DNA of 64,000 nucleotides from Bacteroidales bacterium (GCA_017544265.1 JAFYEM010000025.1:113534-177533), one strand, 5' to 3'. Shown: positions 1 to 8,933, counted from the stretch's first letter. Translations and numbers: made by a program. Notes: a model not told the origin generated them from the sequence alone.

Positions 1-6
1 GGGGTA

Positions 7-73
7 AATTTTTGACCACCTAAGGACAAAAAGGGCCGAAAACGGGCGTAGGTGGCAATTTTTTGACCACCTA
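7..73. repeat. Short direct repeat at window edge
   Basis: The 16-17 base unit AATTTTTGACCACCTA occurs at 7-22 and again, with one extra T, at 57-73. The second copy forms the right arm and loop of the terminator hairpin at 43-79. The first copy may be the edge of a longer repeat array or a second hairpin that continues outside the window; this cannot be judged from here. Confidence 0.6.
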
Positions 74-79
74 CGCCCG
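43..79 (-). terminator. Intrinsic terminator of the kinase/phosphatase operon
   Basis: A perfect 13-bp inverted repeat (CGGGCGTAGGTGG at 43-55 and its complement at 67-79) encloses an 11-base loop. Read on the minus strand it lies 30 bases past the stop of the PP2C gene and is followed by a short T run, as expected for a Rho-independent terminator of the five-gene operon. Confidence 0.7.
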
Positions 80-108
80 CTTTGCTTAATGGTAACTCTG
101 GGAGGGTG

Positions 109-840
109 CTATTCTTCGATTTTTGCGAGGATTATCGAGATGTTGTCCACTCCGCCGGCTTCGCAGGCCATGCGTAGCAGGTCGGTGGCGGATGCACCGG
201 CGGAAAGGGCAGATTCTATGACCTCATCCGGGACCATGTCGCAAAGACCGTCGGAACAGACCAGCAGGGTGTCGCCTTCGAGGAGTTTCCCTTCGGCGTC
301 ACTGACGGAAAGCCTTCCATAGGAGCCTCCTCCGATGCAGTTGAGAAGCAGCTTGCTCCCATCAGGGTTATCTGTTATTCCCCTTTCTGTCTCATCGGTG
401 GTGAGTTGGCGTAACATTCCTTCCCGGAAGCGGTAGGTGCGGCTGTCGCCTGCATTGACCAGCCAGAGTCTGCCGAAATGCCAGATCACTCCTGTAAGGG
501 TGCAGCCCATGGGATGAATCTGGCCGAGTTCCGCCGCCCTGCGGTTAAGAGTGTCGGAAATTCCCCGTACGGTTTCGCGTATCCCATCCTCGAATCTTTC
601 CGGAGGAATTCCACGCAGTTGCTCTTGAATGGTGTCCAGGGTGTACTGACTGGCTTCTTCTCCGTTTTCGTGGCCGCCCATTCCATCGGAGACCAGCAGA
701 TAGAAACACCCGTCGGTAGGAGTGCTTATATTAAGGGCGGTCTCGTCGTCCCTGAGGAAAAGTCCGCCCAGGGAGAGTGCGTCTTCGTTGTTGCTGCGCA
801 CCATCCCCACGTTGCAGATTGCTTGAATTGACAGTCTCAT
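109..840 (-). CDS. PP2C-family Ser/Thr protein phosphatase
   Basis: A 243-residue, single-domain metal-dependent phosphatase of the bacterial PP2C (PppA/Stp1/PrpC) class. The acidic metal-binding motifs are all visible: the N-terminal RSNNED, SDGMGG at about residues 52-57, NAGDSR, CSDGLCD and the C-terminal GGVDN. There is no signal peptide or membrane segment, so it should act in the cytoplasm. It is the last gene of the operon and its ATG overlaps the stop of the FHA gene by four bases, indicating translational coupling. By analogy with other kinase/phosphatase pairs it probably removes phosphate from targets of the kinase encoded at 4691-7972. The family call is secure; the substrate is inferred. 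Confidence 0.93.
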   Translation of the reverse strand: MRLSIQAICNVGMVRSNNEDALSLGGLFLRDDETALNISTPTDGCFYLLVSDGMGGHENGEEASQYTLDTIQEQLRGIPPERFEDGIRETVRGISDTLNRRAAELGQIHPMGCTLTGVIWHFGRLWLVNAGDSRTYRFREGMLRQLTTDETERGITDNPDGSKLLLNCIGGGSYGRLSVSDAEGKLLEGDTLLVCSDGLCDMVPDEVIESALSAGASATDLLRMACEAGGVDNISIILAKIEE

Positions 841-1394
841 TCCACTGTGAATTCGATGGTTGCTATCTTGACTTTGTCGCCTTTCTTAAGTACGGTGCCG
901 GAGCCGGGAGTAAGACGCGCCCCATTGACAAAAGTACCGTTGGTGGAGCCGCTGTCTATAATGACCCAGTCGGAGCCGCGCCGCTCTATGGATCCGTGAC
1001 TGCCGGAAACATACTGGCAGCTGCCGAGTTCACCCCAGATTCCGCCCCTGCGGCCGAAAGCTCCTTCCCTGAGAACCAGCGACCAGCCATTCCCGACCAG
1101 CCTGGAAGCCCATGCCGCCGGAGCCGGACCAGCCGATGTGGGCTGGGGAGAAGGCTGCGCGGATGTTCCCTGCGGAGGCGGGGTGGTATTCTGGGACTCT
1201 TGAGCTTGGCTTCCTCCGGACGGAGGACCGGCAAGGTACTTGCGTCCCGGAATAAGGTCGCTGCCGCAGACCGGGCACTCGTTGCCGCGTTTTGGACGCT
1301 TGCACTCGGGGCACCACTTAAGTTCCTTTCCGCACTGGTCGCAGAAAGCGCTGTCGTCAGGAATCATATTCCTGCATTCGGGACACTGTATCAT
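837..1394 (-). CDS. Zinc-ribbon/FHA domain protein
   Basis: A 185-residue protein with two short CxxC zinc ribbons at the N terminus (CPEC...CDQC and CPEC...CPVC, residues 4-43), a Pro/Gln/Ser-rich linker, and a forkhead-associated domain from about residue 100 to the end. The FHA phosphothreonine-binding signature is clear: FGRRGG, SGSHGSI, then STNGTFVNG. It has no membrane segment. Its start overlaps the stop of the AAA gene (ATGA) and its stop overlaps the start of the PP2C gene, so it is coupled to both. It is probably a phosphothreonine reader that links the kinase to a partner protein. The zinc ribbons resemble those of the AAA protein and of the first operon gene. Confidence 0.9.
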   Translation of the reverse strand: MIQCPECRNMIPDDSAFCDQCGKELKWCPECKRPKRGNECPVCGSDLIPGRKYLAGPPSGGSQAQESQNTTPPPQGTSAQPSPQPTSAGPAPAAWASRLVGNGWSLVLREGAFGRRGGIWGELGSCQYVSGSHGSIERRGSDWVIIDSGSTNGTFVNGARLTPGSGTVLKKGDKVKIATIEFTVE

Positions 1395-4300
1395 AATACA
1401 TCCTCCATTTTAATAGTCTTGCGTTCCTCGGGGCTATGGACTCCGCCTTCGTCTGCCAGGCGGGTCGCGAGATTGCCTTTGACCTCGTCGAAGAGATTGC
1501 GGGCATCACGTCCGTTGCCGAAGGTACGGCCGCGGTTGTTATACATCATTGTGAGCTTGCCCCTTACGGCATTTTCCGCCATAGGATCGAGTATATATCC
1601 GCCTTTGCGGACATAAATCATGAAAATGTCGAAGAGTTCCTGAGGAGTATAGTCCTCGAAGGTTATTCTGTTGCGCTCCGGGAAACGGCTTTCGAAACCG
1701 CTGTTCTGGGCGAGGAACTGCTGCATTTCGTAGGTATAACCGGCCGCTATGCAGACGAATTTCCCGCGGTCGTTTTCCAACCTGGCCACTAGCGTCTGCA
1801 GGGCATTCTGCCCGAGTTTGTCGTCCGCGAGCTGATAGGCTTCGTCTATAAACAGAATTCCGCCCATCGCCTGGGAAATGACGTGGGAAGTAAGGGCTTC
1901 AGCGTCTCCAAGATACTGGCCGACCAGCTGGGCCTTGCCGACTTCCACAACGGTAGGGGTGGGCAGGGCGCCCATCGAATATAGAATTTTGCCCATAAGG
2001 CGCGCCACGGTGGTTTTGCCGGTGCCCGGATTTCCGAGGAATAGGTAATGTCCCAGAGGAATGTCCGGACGGCGACCCTCCAGCCGCGAACTTTCGATCT
2101 CGCTGTTGATGGTATGGGCCAGTTTGGTGAGTGCGGTCTTGACGCCCTGAAGGCCGATAAGGCCGTTGAGCTCCGCAAGGCATTCGTCTATGGACACCTT
2201 TGCCGGCTCCACGTATGGAATATCCTCTGCATAGGCCGTATGGAGGAATTCCGGAGTCCACTGGTCGAAGGGTACGGAGGCTATACGGTTGTTGATATTG
2301 GTCTTTGTCTCCGCGACTTTCTTTATGGCCTCGCCGGCGTTGCCGAACTTATCGTCCTTCATTGCCACCATATTCTGGAACATCTTCAGCACCTTGTCGC
2401 GTACGCTGTCATCGGCAAGGGTGAAATTGTATTTCTTGGCTTTGGCCGCCCTTTCATAGATTTCCAGAAGTTCTTCGGCGGTATAGTCCTCGATGTGGAT
2501 GGTGTGCGAGAAACGGCGTTTTAGACCGGGGTTTGAATTCATGAAGGTCTCCATCTCCTTGGGATATCCGGCGCAGATTACGACGAACTTGCCTGCCTCG
2601 TTTTCCATACGCGTCATAAGCGTCTGTATGGCCTTCTTTCCTTCGGAACTGGTACTGCGGCCGGCGGAGTCCATGGGCTCGATGTCATAGGCCTCGTCCA
2701 GGAACAGCACGCCGCCCATAGCTTCGTTTATGGCCGCGTCCATCATCTTGTCGGACTCGTTGATGTACTGGCTGATGATGTCTTTGGGGACTTTTTCCAC
2801 AACCCTGTCGGTGGAAGTCACTTCGAGCGCCTTGAAAATCTTGCCGAAGGTGCGCGCTACGGTGCTCTTTCCGGTGCCGGGGTTTCCTGTCAGTATGAAA
2901 TTGAATTTGGTGAGTCCGGCCTGGGCTTCGCCCATCTCGATCAGCTGTTTCTGTACGGCGATTTCCTGGGCAATCCGTTTGATGGCATCCTTCACGGACT
3001 GCATTCCCACGAACTCATCCAGTTCCTTCATGATATCCTCCACGGATATTTCCTTGGTCTCGCTTTCTCCGACAATGTCAGCATAGGTGAGGACGCTGTC
3101 GGTAGCTCCGCGAAGGCGCTGGCGCTTAACTGCAAGGTCGAAGAGGTTACGCACCTCGCGGGCGTTGCCGAAGGTGTCGCTGCGTTTGAGATACATCCTG
3201 TCGAAGACCTTGGGAAGCATTTCCTCGGCCTTCGGCTCTAGGGTGAAGACAGTGTTCTCGCTGTTGCGGGAGAGCATCATGCGGAAAAGCTGCTCCAGCT
3301 CGCGGGCGGTGTAGTCGGGGAACTCTATGGTGACGTTGCAGCGGGAAGGAATACCGGGGTTCATCCTCACGAATTCGCCCATTTCCTTGGTATAGCCCGC
3401 CATGATGCAGACGAAGTCGCCCTTGCGGTTTTCCAGCAGCGTCAGCAGGGTATTGATGGCATCGAGGCCGAAACTCCCGCCGCCGCTTCCGCCGGTCGAG
3501 TTGCCGAGGGCATAGGCCTCGTCTATAAACAGCACGCCGCCCATTGCCTTATTGACATAATTCTTGACATTCTCCTCAGTGTCTCCGAGGAAGCGGCCTA
3601 TAAAGTCTTTGCCGGATATTTCCACGAACTGGCCGGTAGGGAGTGCGCCGATGGCGTTCAAGACCTCGCCGAATTTACGGGCGAAAGTGGTTTTGCCCGT
3701 GCCTGGATTGCCGGTGAAAATATAATGGTCTTTCAGCAGACGGCCCTTGACGCCCTGCTCCTTGCGCTTCTTGACATTGCGCACAATCGCCTTGATTTCA
3801 TCCTTGACGCTCTGAAGGCCGACGTAATTGTCGAGGTCGGCGAGAATCTGGTCTTCGGATTTCGGAATGAAGCATTCGGATGTGTCTATGTCCTGTTCCT
3901 CGATGACCTTGCTTCCGCGAAGGGCCGCCTTGACATAGACATTCTCCGCGACTTTTTCGCTTAAATGGCCGTTGGCGTGGCCGAGGTCCGTCTGGCGCAT
4001 GTACCAGGCGAAATGGGCGCCCAGTTTTTTCTCCACGCCTTCTCCGATTTCCACATGGTACTTGTCCTTGAGAAGGTCGATGGCTAGTTCCGTCAGATCT
4101 GCTATCGAGAATGAATCCAGGCGGAATTCGAATTCGAAGAGGCGGTGGACGTCTTTATTGTTCTCCAGGAAGTCAGAAAGATCGTTCAGGGAGCCGCACA
4201 GCAGCACAATGGGAGCGCCTTCTGTGTTGCGCATCCTGGTGAACAGTTTGTCCAGCTGGTTGACCTCCGAGGCCTTTGAAGTAGGCAGGAGTTTCTGGGC

Positions 4301-4687
4301 ATTGGTAATCAGCAGGATTCCGTCCTTGAGCGCGGCGATTTTTTTGTCAAAATCGCCGGTGAAGTCGGTCCAGTCGGCGGCATCGACAATCTTCGGAGGC
4401 TGGCTGACCACACCTGCGTCCGCCATTTTTTTCGCTATAATCTGGGCGATGAAGGTTTTGCCTGTGCCGGAGTCTCCAAGGATAAGGCAGTCCAGACCCA
4501 TCCTGGTGCCGTTCTGAGCGAAAATCTTGGCGACTTTGAGCTTTTTGTCGAGGTCGTCCAGCAGAGGCTCGATGGCACTTTTGCCTATCATGCCTTTTTG
4601 TGTCGATGGGGCTGCGATGGCCTGCCCGCAGAAGCGGCAGAATTTCGCTTCGCTCCGGTTCTCCTTTCCGCAATTTTTACAAATCAT
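1391..4687 (-). CDS. Zinc-ribbon protein with four AAA modules (CbbX/SpoVK-like)
   Basis: A 1098-residue protein starting with one zinc ribbon (CKNC...CRFC, residues 3-20) followed by four P-loop modules. Module 1 has GDSGTGKT at 71-78 but its Walker B strand reads LLITNA, without the Asp-Glu pair, so it may bind but not hydrolyse ATP. Modules 2-4 are canonical CbxX/CfqX/SpoVK-type AAA domains, with GNPGTGK(T/S) at 326, 601 and 885 and Walker B LF(I/L)DEAY near 386, 661 and 945. CbbX-type proteins are usually single-domain and hexameric; three intact copies plus a degenerate one in a single chain is unusual. It lies three bases after the kinase gene and overlaps the FHA gene start. A protein-remodelling role is inferred from the family; the substrate is unknown. 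Confidence 0.9.
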   Translation of the reverse strand: MICKNCGKENRSEAKFCRFCGQAIAAPSTQKGMIGKSAIEPLLDDLDKKLKVAKIFAQNGTRMGLDCLILGDSGTGKTFIAQIIAKKMADAGVVSQPPKIVDAADWTDFTGDFDKKIAALKDGILLITNAQKLLPTSKASEVNQLDKLFTRMRNTEGAPIVLLCGSLNDLSDFLENNKDVHRLFEFEFRLDSFSIADLTELAIDLLKDKYHVEIGEGVEKKLGAHFAWYMRQTDLGHANGHLSEKVAENVYVKAALRGSKVIEEQDIDTSECFIPKSEDQILADLDNYVGLQSVKDEIKAIVRNVKKRKEQGVKGRLLKDHYIFTGNPGTGKTTFARKFGEVLNAIGALPTGQFVEISGKDFIGRFLGDTEENVKNYVNKAMGGVLFIDEAYALGNSTGGSGGGSFGLDAINTLLTLLENRKGDFVCIMAGYTKEMGEFVRMNPGIPSRCNVTIEFPDYTARELEQLFRMMLSRNSENTVFTLEPKAEEMLPKVFDRMYLKRSDTFGNAREVRNLFDLAVKRQRLRGATDSVLTYADIVGESETKEISVEDIMKELDEFVGMQSVKDAIKRIAQEIAVQKQLIEMGEAQAGLTKFNFILTGNPGTGKSTVARTFGKIFKALEVTSTDRVVEKVPKDIISQYINESDKMMDAAINEAMGGVLFLDEAYDIEPMDSAGRSTSSEGKKAIQTLMTRMENEAGKFVVICAGYPKEMETFMNSNPGLKRRFSHTIHIEDYTAEELLEIYERAAKAKKYNFTLADDSVRDKVLKMFQNMVAMKDDKFGNAGEAIKKVAETKTNINNRIASVPFDQWTPEFLHTAYAEDIPYVEPAKVSIDECLAELNGLIGLQGVKTALTKLAHTINSEIESSRLEGRRPDIPLGHYLFLGNPGTGKTTVARLMGKILYSMGALPTPTVVEVGKAQLVGQYLGDAEALTSHVISQAMGGILFIDEAYQLADDKLGQNALQTLVARLENDRGKFVCIAAGYTYEMQQFLAQNSGFESRFPERNRITFEDYTPQELFDIFMIYVRKGGYILDPMAENAVRGKLTMMYNNRGRTFGNGRDARNLFDEVKGNLATRLADEGGVHSPEERKTIKMEDVL

Positions 4688-4690
4688 AAT

Positions 4691-7600
4691 CTATTCTGGA
4701 TTTTCTGTTTCTTTTGCTTCCTTTTCAGCTTTCCGGGCAGCCTTTTCGGCTTCGCGGGCGGCCTTTTTAGCTTCCTTTTCGGCGCTTGCTACAATTTTAT
4801 TTATACGCTCGCGGGTGGATTTGTTCACAATGCCGGTAACGGACAGATCGTTGGCTTTCTGGAATTCTTTCACGGCCTTTTCCGTGCCGCTGCCGAAGCT
4901 GCCGTCCGGTTTGCGCTTGACATAGCCCTGGTCGAGCAGGAATTGCTGGAGTTTCACCACGTCGTCGCCCTTGTCGCCCTGCTTGAGGGTCGGGCAGTCG
5001 AGATACGGGGTGGTCTTCTCCAGGGCGGGGATCCATGTCGTAACCTTTTCAATCACCGGGGCGGAATATTTCTCGAAACGTCCGCTCTTTGGGATAAGCA
5101 GGCTGAAAAGCATCAGGAACCAGACAATGCCAATGAAAATGAGCATGTGTTTACGGCGCTCGCCGAGATCCGATTTCCACCACTGGATGTCGTTGTCGTT
5201 GAATGCTCCGTTAAGGGAAGAGTCGAAGGTGACATCGTCGCTGAAAGCATAGTAGAGGGGTTCGAGAACCTTCTCCTCGAAACCCGGTTTGGTGAATTTT
5301 CTGGCCTTCTTTGCGAATGGACTCTTGAAAAAGACCGTCTTTATGCTAAGCCAGACAAGCACGGCCAGCACAAGAAGTGCGAATATATATAAAATGAATG
5401 CGCCGAGGAATTTGACTATCACAACCAGCAGTATGGCGCCAACGACGCCGATAATAGCCGGAAACAGGCAGCCTTCAAAGTCTCCCCAGACATATACTGC
5501 ACCTCCTGCGATAAGCCCCAGAATCCAGACATAGCTGCCTATCTGGATGGCTGAAGTATCGACAGTTGGATTGTCTATGATGGAGAACACCAGCATTGTC
5601 AGCAGCACTAAAGCCGGAACTATCGCCAACAGAATGGTCAGTACATACTGGATTGCACTCCGTATGCTCAGGGTGCGTACCCTGGAGCGCCCTTCTGAAA
5701 GAATCTTGTCAGCTTCCTTGCGGGCTTCGTCAAATCGGGCAACCGGGTAGAGGTCGTCGTTTATTTTGCGCAGGTCATCGAGATACTCCTTAAGGAGTTT
5801 TTCATAGGCAAACTGAGGCTTCAGGTCTGCATTGGGATTCTCTTGATGCTGTACGCAAAGCCATCCCGACAGACCGCGTTTCATCCACTCATTCTCCAGT
5901 TTCTTGCGATCTGTTTTGAACAGTGCCTCCCGGGTTGTAGCCTTGACTCCTATTTTAGGAGAGTCATATTCCGGTTCCACGCCGAAGCCCTTGATTACTT
6001 TCATCCAGGCAATCTGGATTCTCGACTCCTTGTCTTTCGGACCGGCTTTCTTGGTGTTGTCGCGACTGTTCAGGGCGGTGCAGTAGTCAAACCATTTTTT
6101 CTGTTTGTCAAAACGCTTGCCTTTAGTGCCCATGAAGTTGGTCACGTAGTGGTAGCGCGCGGGCTCGAGAAAACTCACTGTAATATTTGACAGCACCGAA
6201 AGAGGAATCTGCCGGTTGAGCGGGGCGTTCCCGGGGTCGTTCCAATGGGCGGACATAGCGTCAAAATTGCCGTCGAATATATTCCAGAAGATGTTATAGA
6301 CCTTGTTCAGAATCTTGCCTATGCCTTCCTGTGTCATCGCATAATCCGGCGATGAAGGGTCGTTACAGAGGTTTATATCAGACAACGGGTCTATCGTCTG
6401 GACGCGGAGAAGGTAGGTCTCTGAGGTCGATGCGGCCTTCGGAAGCGAGGAAACCAGGGCTTTATTGCGCACCCTGACCCATTCTTTGAAGGTTTCTGAA
6501 CAAATCCTTCCGGCGGAATCAGCATCCGGTATGGCCCTGTTGCAGAAATCGCCCACGTCTTTGAGCGTGACCGCGGCGGCCGATACCGTTTCGCCGCCCT
6601 GGCGGGAGATTCCGCTGAGTTTGAACGGCATTGCAGGGGCGAGCATGTAGATTGCGGCTGCAAGGCCGGTCTCATGGTCCCTGGGATAGCGTTTTTCGGT
6701 TATTTCCTGAATTTCAAGGGCGAGTTCCGGATAGGGTTTAAGCCACTTCTCGATCTGTCCGCGATAGAGATATTTGATCGCAAGGTCCGGATCTTCCTCC
6801 ATATATTTTGCAAGGTCTTCCGGAGTGTTCGCTATCTGATGCTTGGAGGCGTTGTAGGTAATGTTCAGGTCCTCGATTATCTCATCCTCCTCCACCGGGA
6901 AGTCCTTGCCCCTTATCGTGCCTATGACTTCTTCGAGGTCCCAGCGTTTTTCAGGGTTCTTTATAAGCAGGCCGCGGGCAATCTTCGCAAGGGGATCCGG
7001 CATATCCGGGGGTATTGCGATTCCGCCCTTGTTCTTGGCGATGGCCATTTCCGCTTCCTTTGAAAGGAAGGCCCCTTCGCCCATCCATAAGGACAGTATT
7101 GTCATACCCAGGGAATAGAAATCGGCCTTGGGGGTCAGTTCGCAGTAAGTAATTCCTTCCAGGAGAATCGCGTTGTTTGCGGCATAGACCTCGGGCGCGG
7201 CGTAAATGGGTGTGCGGACCTGGGCGGTGGTGCATTTCCCCTCTTTCAGAAGGTCTGCAATGCCGAAATCGCAGAGCACGCTGTTCCATGAATTCTTGTC
7301 CTTGATGAGAATATTCGCCGGCTTGACATCCTTGTGGAGCACTCCCGCCTTGTGCATCTCGTCGAGGGCCATCGCGATTTTCGCGGTTATTGTGAGTATG
7401 GCCTGGGCGTTGCCCTTGAGGCTTGAGGATGCGGCACTGCCTTCAGGGATGAATTCAAGCAGTTCGAAATCGTCGCTATAGTCTATAATGTCGGCAATAT
7501 AGCCCTTGCCCTTTAGTTTTTGCAGGGCGGGCATCACCTTCGTGTTGGTGCGGAAACCCTTATGGCATAGTTTCAGGGCATAGCGGCGATGCTTGTCGGA

Positions 7601-7972
7601 TACTATATATAGGTCTCCTTCGCTGCCGCTGCCTATAAGTTTTTCCACGGTGTAGCTCTTACCTCCGGCCATTACGGTCTCTCCCGGGGCATGGGTGCCG
7701 GGCCTGGGAGCTTGTGCTCCGCCAGCTGATACCGGGGCCGCAGCAGTCTTCTGCACATCCTGGGGCGCTGTGGCAGTGCCTTGCGGCGCGATTGCCGTTC
7801 CCTGGGGGGCCGTAGCCGTTCCCTGTGGCGCTACGGAAGTGCCTTGCGGAGCAACTGCAGTGCCTTGAGGTGCCGCAGCTGTACCCTGGGGCGCGGCTGC
7901 CGTCCCTTGCGGCGCAGCTGCCGTTCCCTGCGGCTCGAATGGATCCCTTTTAGTATTATCGTTGTCAGCCAT
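4691..7972 (-). CDS. Membrane Ser/Thr protein kinase with C-terminal peptidoglycan-binding domain
   Basis: A 1093-residue protein. Residues 14-69 are eight PQGTAxA-type heptads forming a low-complexity N-terminal tail. A Hanks-type kinase domain follows (about 105-355) with the glycine loop GSGSEG, the ALK lysine, the catalytic loop HKDVKPAN (HKD rather than HRD), DFG and APE. A long uncharacterised region precedes a cluster of five or six hydrophobic segments at about 755-960. The C terminus carries a PG_binding_1-like domain (LKQGDKGDDVVKLQQFL) and a Lys/Ala/Glu-rich tail. The layout recalls PknB-type kinases with an external wall-sensing part, but with a different sensor. It is gene two of the operon, two bases after the zinc-ribbon gene. 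The kinase should phosphorylate FHA or AAA partners; this is inferred. Confidence 0.9.
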   Translation of the reverse strand: MADNDNTKRDPFEPQGTAAAPQGTAAAPQGTAAAPQGTAVAPQGTSVAPQGTATAPQGTAIAPQGTATAPQDVQKTAAAPVSAGGAQAPRPGTHAPGETVMAGGKSYTVEKLIGSGSEGDLYIVSDKHRRYALKLCHKGFRTNTKVMPALQKLKGKGYIADIIDYSDDFELLEFIPEGSAASSSLKGNAQAILTITAKIAMALDEMHKAGVLHKDVKPANILIKDKNSWNSVLCDFGIADLLKEGKCTTAQVRTPIYAAPEVYAANNAILLEGITYCELTPKADFYSLGMTILSLWMGEGAFLSKEAEMAIAKNKGGIAIPPDMPDPLAKIARGLLIKNPEKRWDLEEVIGTIRGKDFPVEEDEIIEDLNITYNASKHQIANTPEDLAKYMEEDPDLAIKYLYRGQIEKWLKPYPELALEIQEITEKRYPRDHETGLAAAIYMLAPAMPFKLSGISRQGGETVSAAAVTLKDVGDFCNRAIPDADSAGRICSETFKEWVRVRNKALVSSLPKAASTSETYLLRVQTIDPLSDINLCNDPSSPDYAMTQEGIGKILNKVYNIFWNIFDGNFDAMSAHWNDPGNAPLNRQIPLSVLSNITVSFLEPARYHYVTNFMGTKGKRFDKQKKWFDYCTALNSRDNTKKAGPKDKESRIQIAWMKVIKGFGVEPEYDSPKIGVKATTREALFKTDRKKLENEWMKRGLSGWLCVQHQENPNADLKPQFAYEKLLKEYLDDLRKINDDLYPVARFDEARKEADKILSEGRSRVRTLSIRSAIQYVLTILLAIVPALVLLTMLVFSIIDNPTVDTSAIQIGSYVWILGLIAGGAVYVWGDFEGCLFPAIIGVVGAILLVVIVKFLGAFILYIFALLVLAVLVWLSIKTVFFKSPFAKKARKFTKPGFEEKVLEPLYYAFSDDVTFDSSLNGAFNDNDIQWWKSDLGERRKHMLIFIGIVWFLMLFSLLIPKSGRFEKYSAPVIEKVTTWIPALEKTTPYLDCPTLKQGDKGDDVVKLQQFLLDQGYVKRKPDGSFGSGTEKAVKEFQKANDLSVTGIVNKSTRERINKIVASAEKEAKKAAREAEKAARKAEKEAKETENPE
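7766..7933 (-). repeat. 21-bp tandem repeats coding for PQGTAxA heptads
   Basis: Eight consecutive 21-bp units inside the kinase gene encode heptads of the form PQGTAxA, with variation mainly in the last two codons and at synonymous positions. It is an in-frame coding minisatellite, likely variable in copy number among strains. The encoded tail would be disordered and rich in threonine, a plausible autophosphorylation region. Confidence 0.85.
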
Positions 7973-7974
7973 AT

Positions 7975-8874
7975 TTATAGACGTTTATAGACTTTTCTTT
8001 CGACATTCGTCGTGTATATCTGACCCCCTGACGTCACAACTTCACAAAGCGTGCAGGACACCCACTCTCCGCCCATTTCTGGCCGGCAGCACTCTGAGGG
8101 GTTGTTGTGAAGTACCTTGCAGTAGTTGCATTCCCACGCCATCGTAGGCTTTATGGGAATGCCCCGCCAGGATTCCTGTACGGTTTCCATAACGGCTACC
8201 TTGCGGGCGGTATAGTAGTTCCGCTGCTCTTGGGGAGTGGTTCCTGCCGGGGGCAGCATGCTTTCCATAACCTTGTTCGCCTCCTCCACGGCCTTTTGGT
8301 ATTCGGCCATGATTTCCTCCCTTGAACGGCCCACCTTGCGGGCTGCGGCCTTTGGCTTCTCGGCCGGGGTGAATCCGACCTTGGACATAAGTTCGAGAAG
8401 ACGGAGCTCTCCTTCGGTAGGCTCCTCGGGGCCTTCATCTTCATCTCCGGGCAGGGCGCCTTCAAGTTCGGCCTGAAGCTCTGCAATCTGCATAAGCAGC
8501 TTCGCTGTCTGCTGAACCTTCGGATCCTGCTTCGCCTTTTCCACAGCCCTTCGGGCAGCGCGAGAAAGCGGTTTTCCGCACTGGGCGCAGAAAGGACGGT
8601 AATTGCGTGTGTTGCAGTCAGGGCAGATCAGGCCTTCAGAGGGTAATCCGCATTCGGGGCAGTCCACATCATCCGGGCCCATGGATGCACCGCAGAAGGT
8701 GCAATAGTCCACAAGTTTACCCCCGCAGTAGGGGCAGATTTCATACTGCCCGTCGAGGGCTTTGCCGCAATGGGGGCATACTCCGGAGGCATCGGTGGGC
8801 TTTGTCTGCTGTTGTACCTTGCTTTTTTCTTCGGTACGCTGCCTTATTTGAGAGGACGAACTGTCTATGTTCAT
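7975..8874 (-). CDS. Multi-zinc-ribbon protein, first gene of the signalling operon
   Basis: A 299-residue soluble protein. Residues 30-115 hold about three paired CxxC zinc ribbons (CPHC...CPYC, CTFC...CPEC, CPDC...CAQC). A charged, probably helical middle follows, and a C-terminal segment has further Cys pairs (CNYC and CTLC) near residues 255-285. Such double zinc ribbons often mediate protein contacts; no enzyme motif is visible. It is separated from the kinase gene by two bases and heads the operon. The shared ribbon type in this protein, the AAA protein and the FHA protein suggests that the three assemble or share a partner; that is an inference. Confidence 0.8.
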   Translation of the reverse strand: MNIDSSSSQIRQRTEEKSKVQQQTKPTDASGVCPHCGKALDGQYEICPYCGGKLVDYCTFCGASMGPDDVDCPECGLPSEGLICPDCNTRNYRPFCAQCGKPLSRAARRAVEKAKQDPKVQQTAKLLMQIAELQAELEGALPGDEDEGPEEPTEGELRLLELMSKVGFTPAEKPKAAARKVGRSREEIMAEYQKAVEEANKVMESMLPPAGTTPQEQRNYYTARKVAVMETVQESWRGIPIKPTMAWECNYCKVLHNNPSECCRPEMGGEWVSCTLCEVVTSGGQIYTTNVERKVYKRL

Positions 8875-8899
8875 TTGGTTATCAAATGCTTAAAACTTT

Positions 8900-8907
8900 C
8901 AAAAATA
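8900..8907 (-). promoter_or_regulatory. Possible -7 box for the signalling operon
   Basis: On the minus strand the sequence reads TATTTTTG, fitting the Bacteroides TAnnTTTG -7 consensus, 26 bases before the first gene of the operon. No good -33 TTTG is seen at the usual distance, so the call is weak. Confidence 0.35.
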
Positions 8908-8933
8908 ATGAAAATTATTTACATGCCCTAATG

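Noticed and set aside
777-1616. 279-residue plus-strand open frame
   Set aside because: It runs antisense across the FHA gene and parts of its neighbours; the composition is Arg/Ser/Leu-rich without any domain, and the minus strand holds clear family motifs.
7766-7933. Possible CRISPR-like array
   Set aside because: The 21-bp units are contiguous, without spacers, and in frame inside the kinase gene; this is a coding minisatellite.
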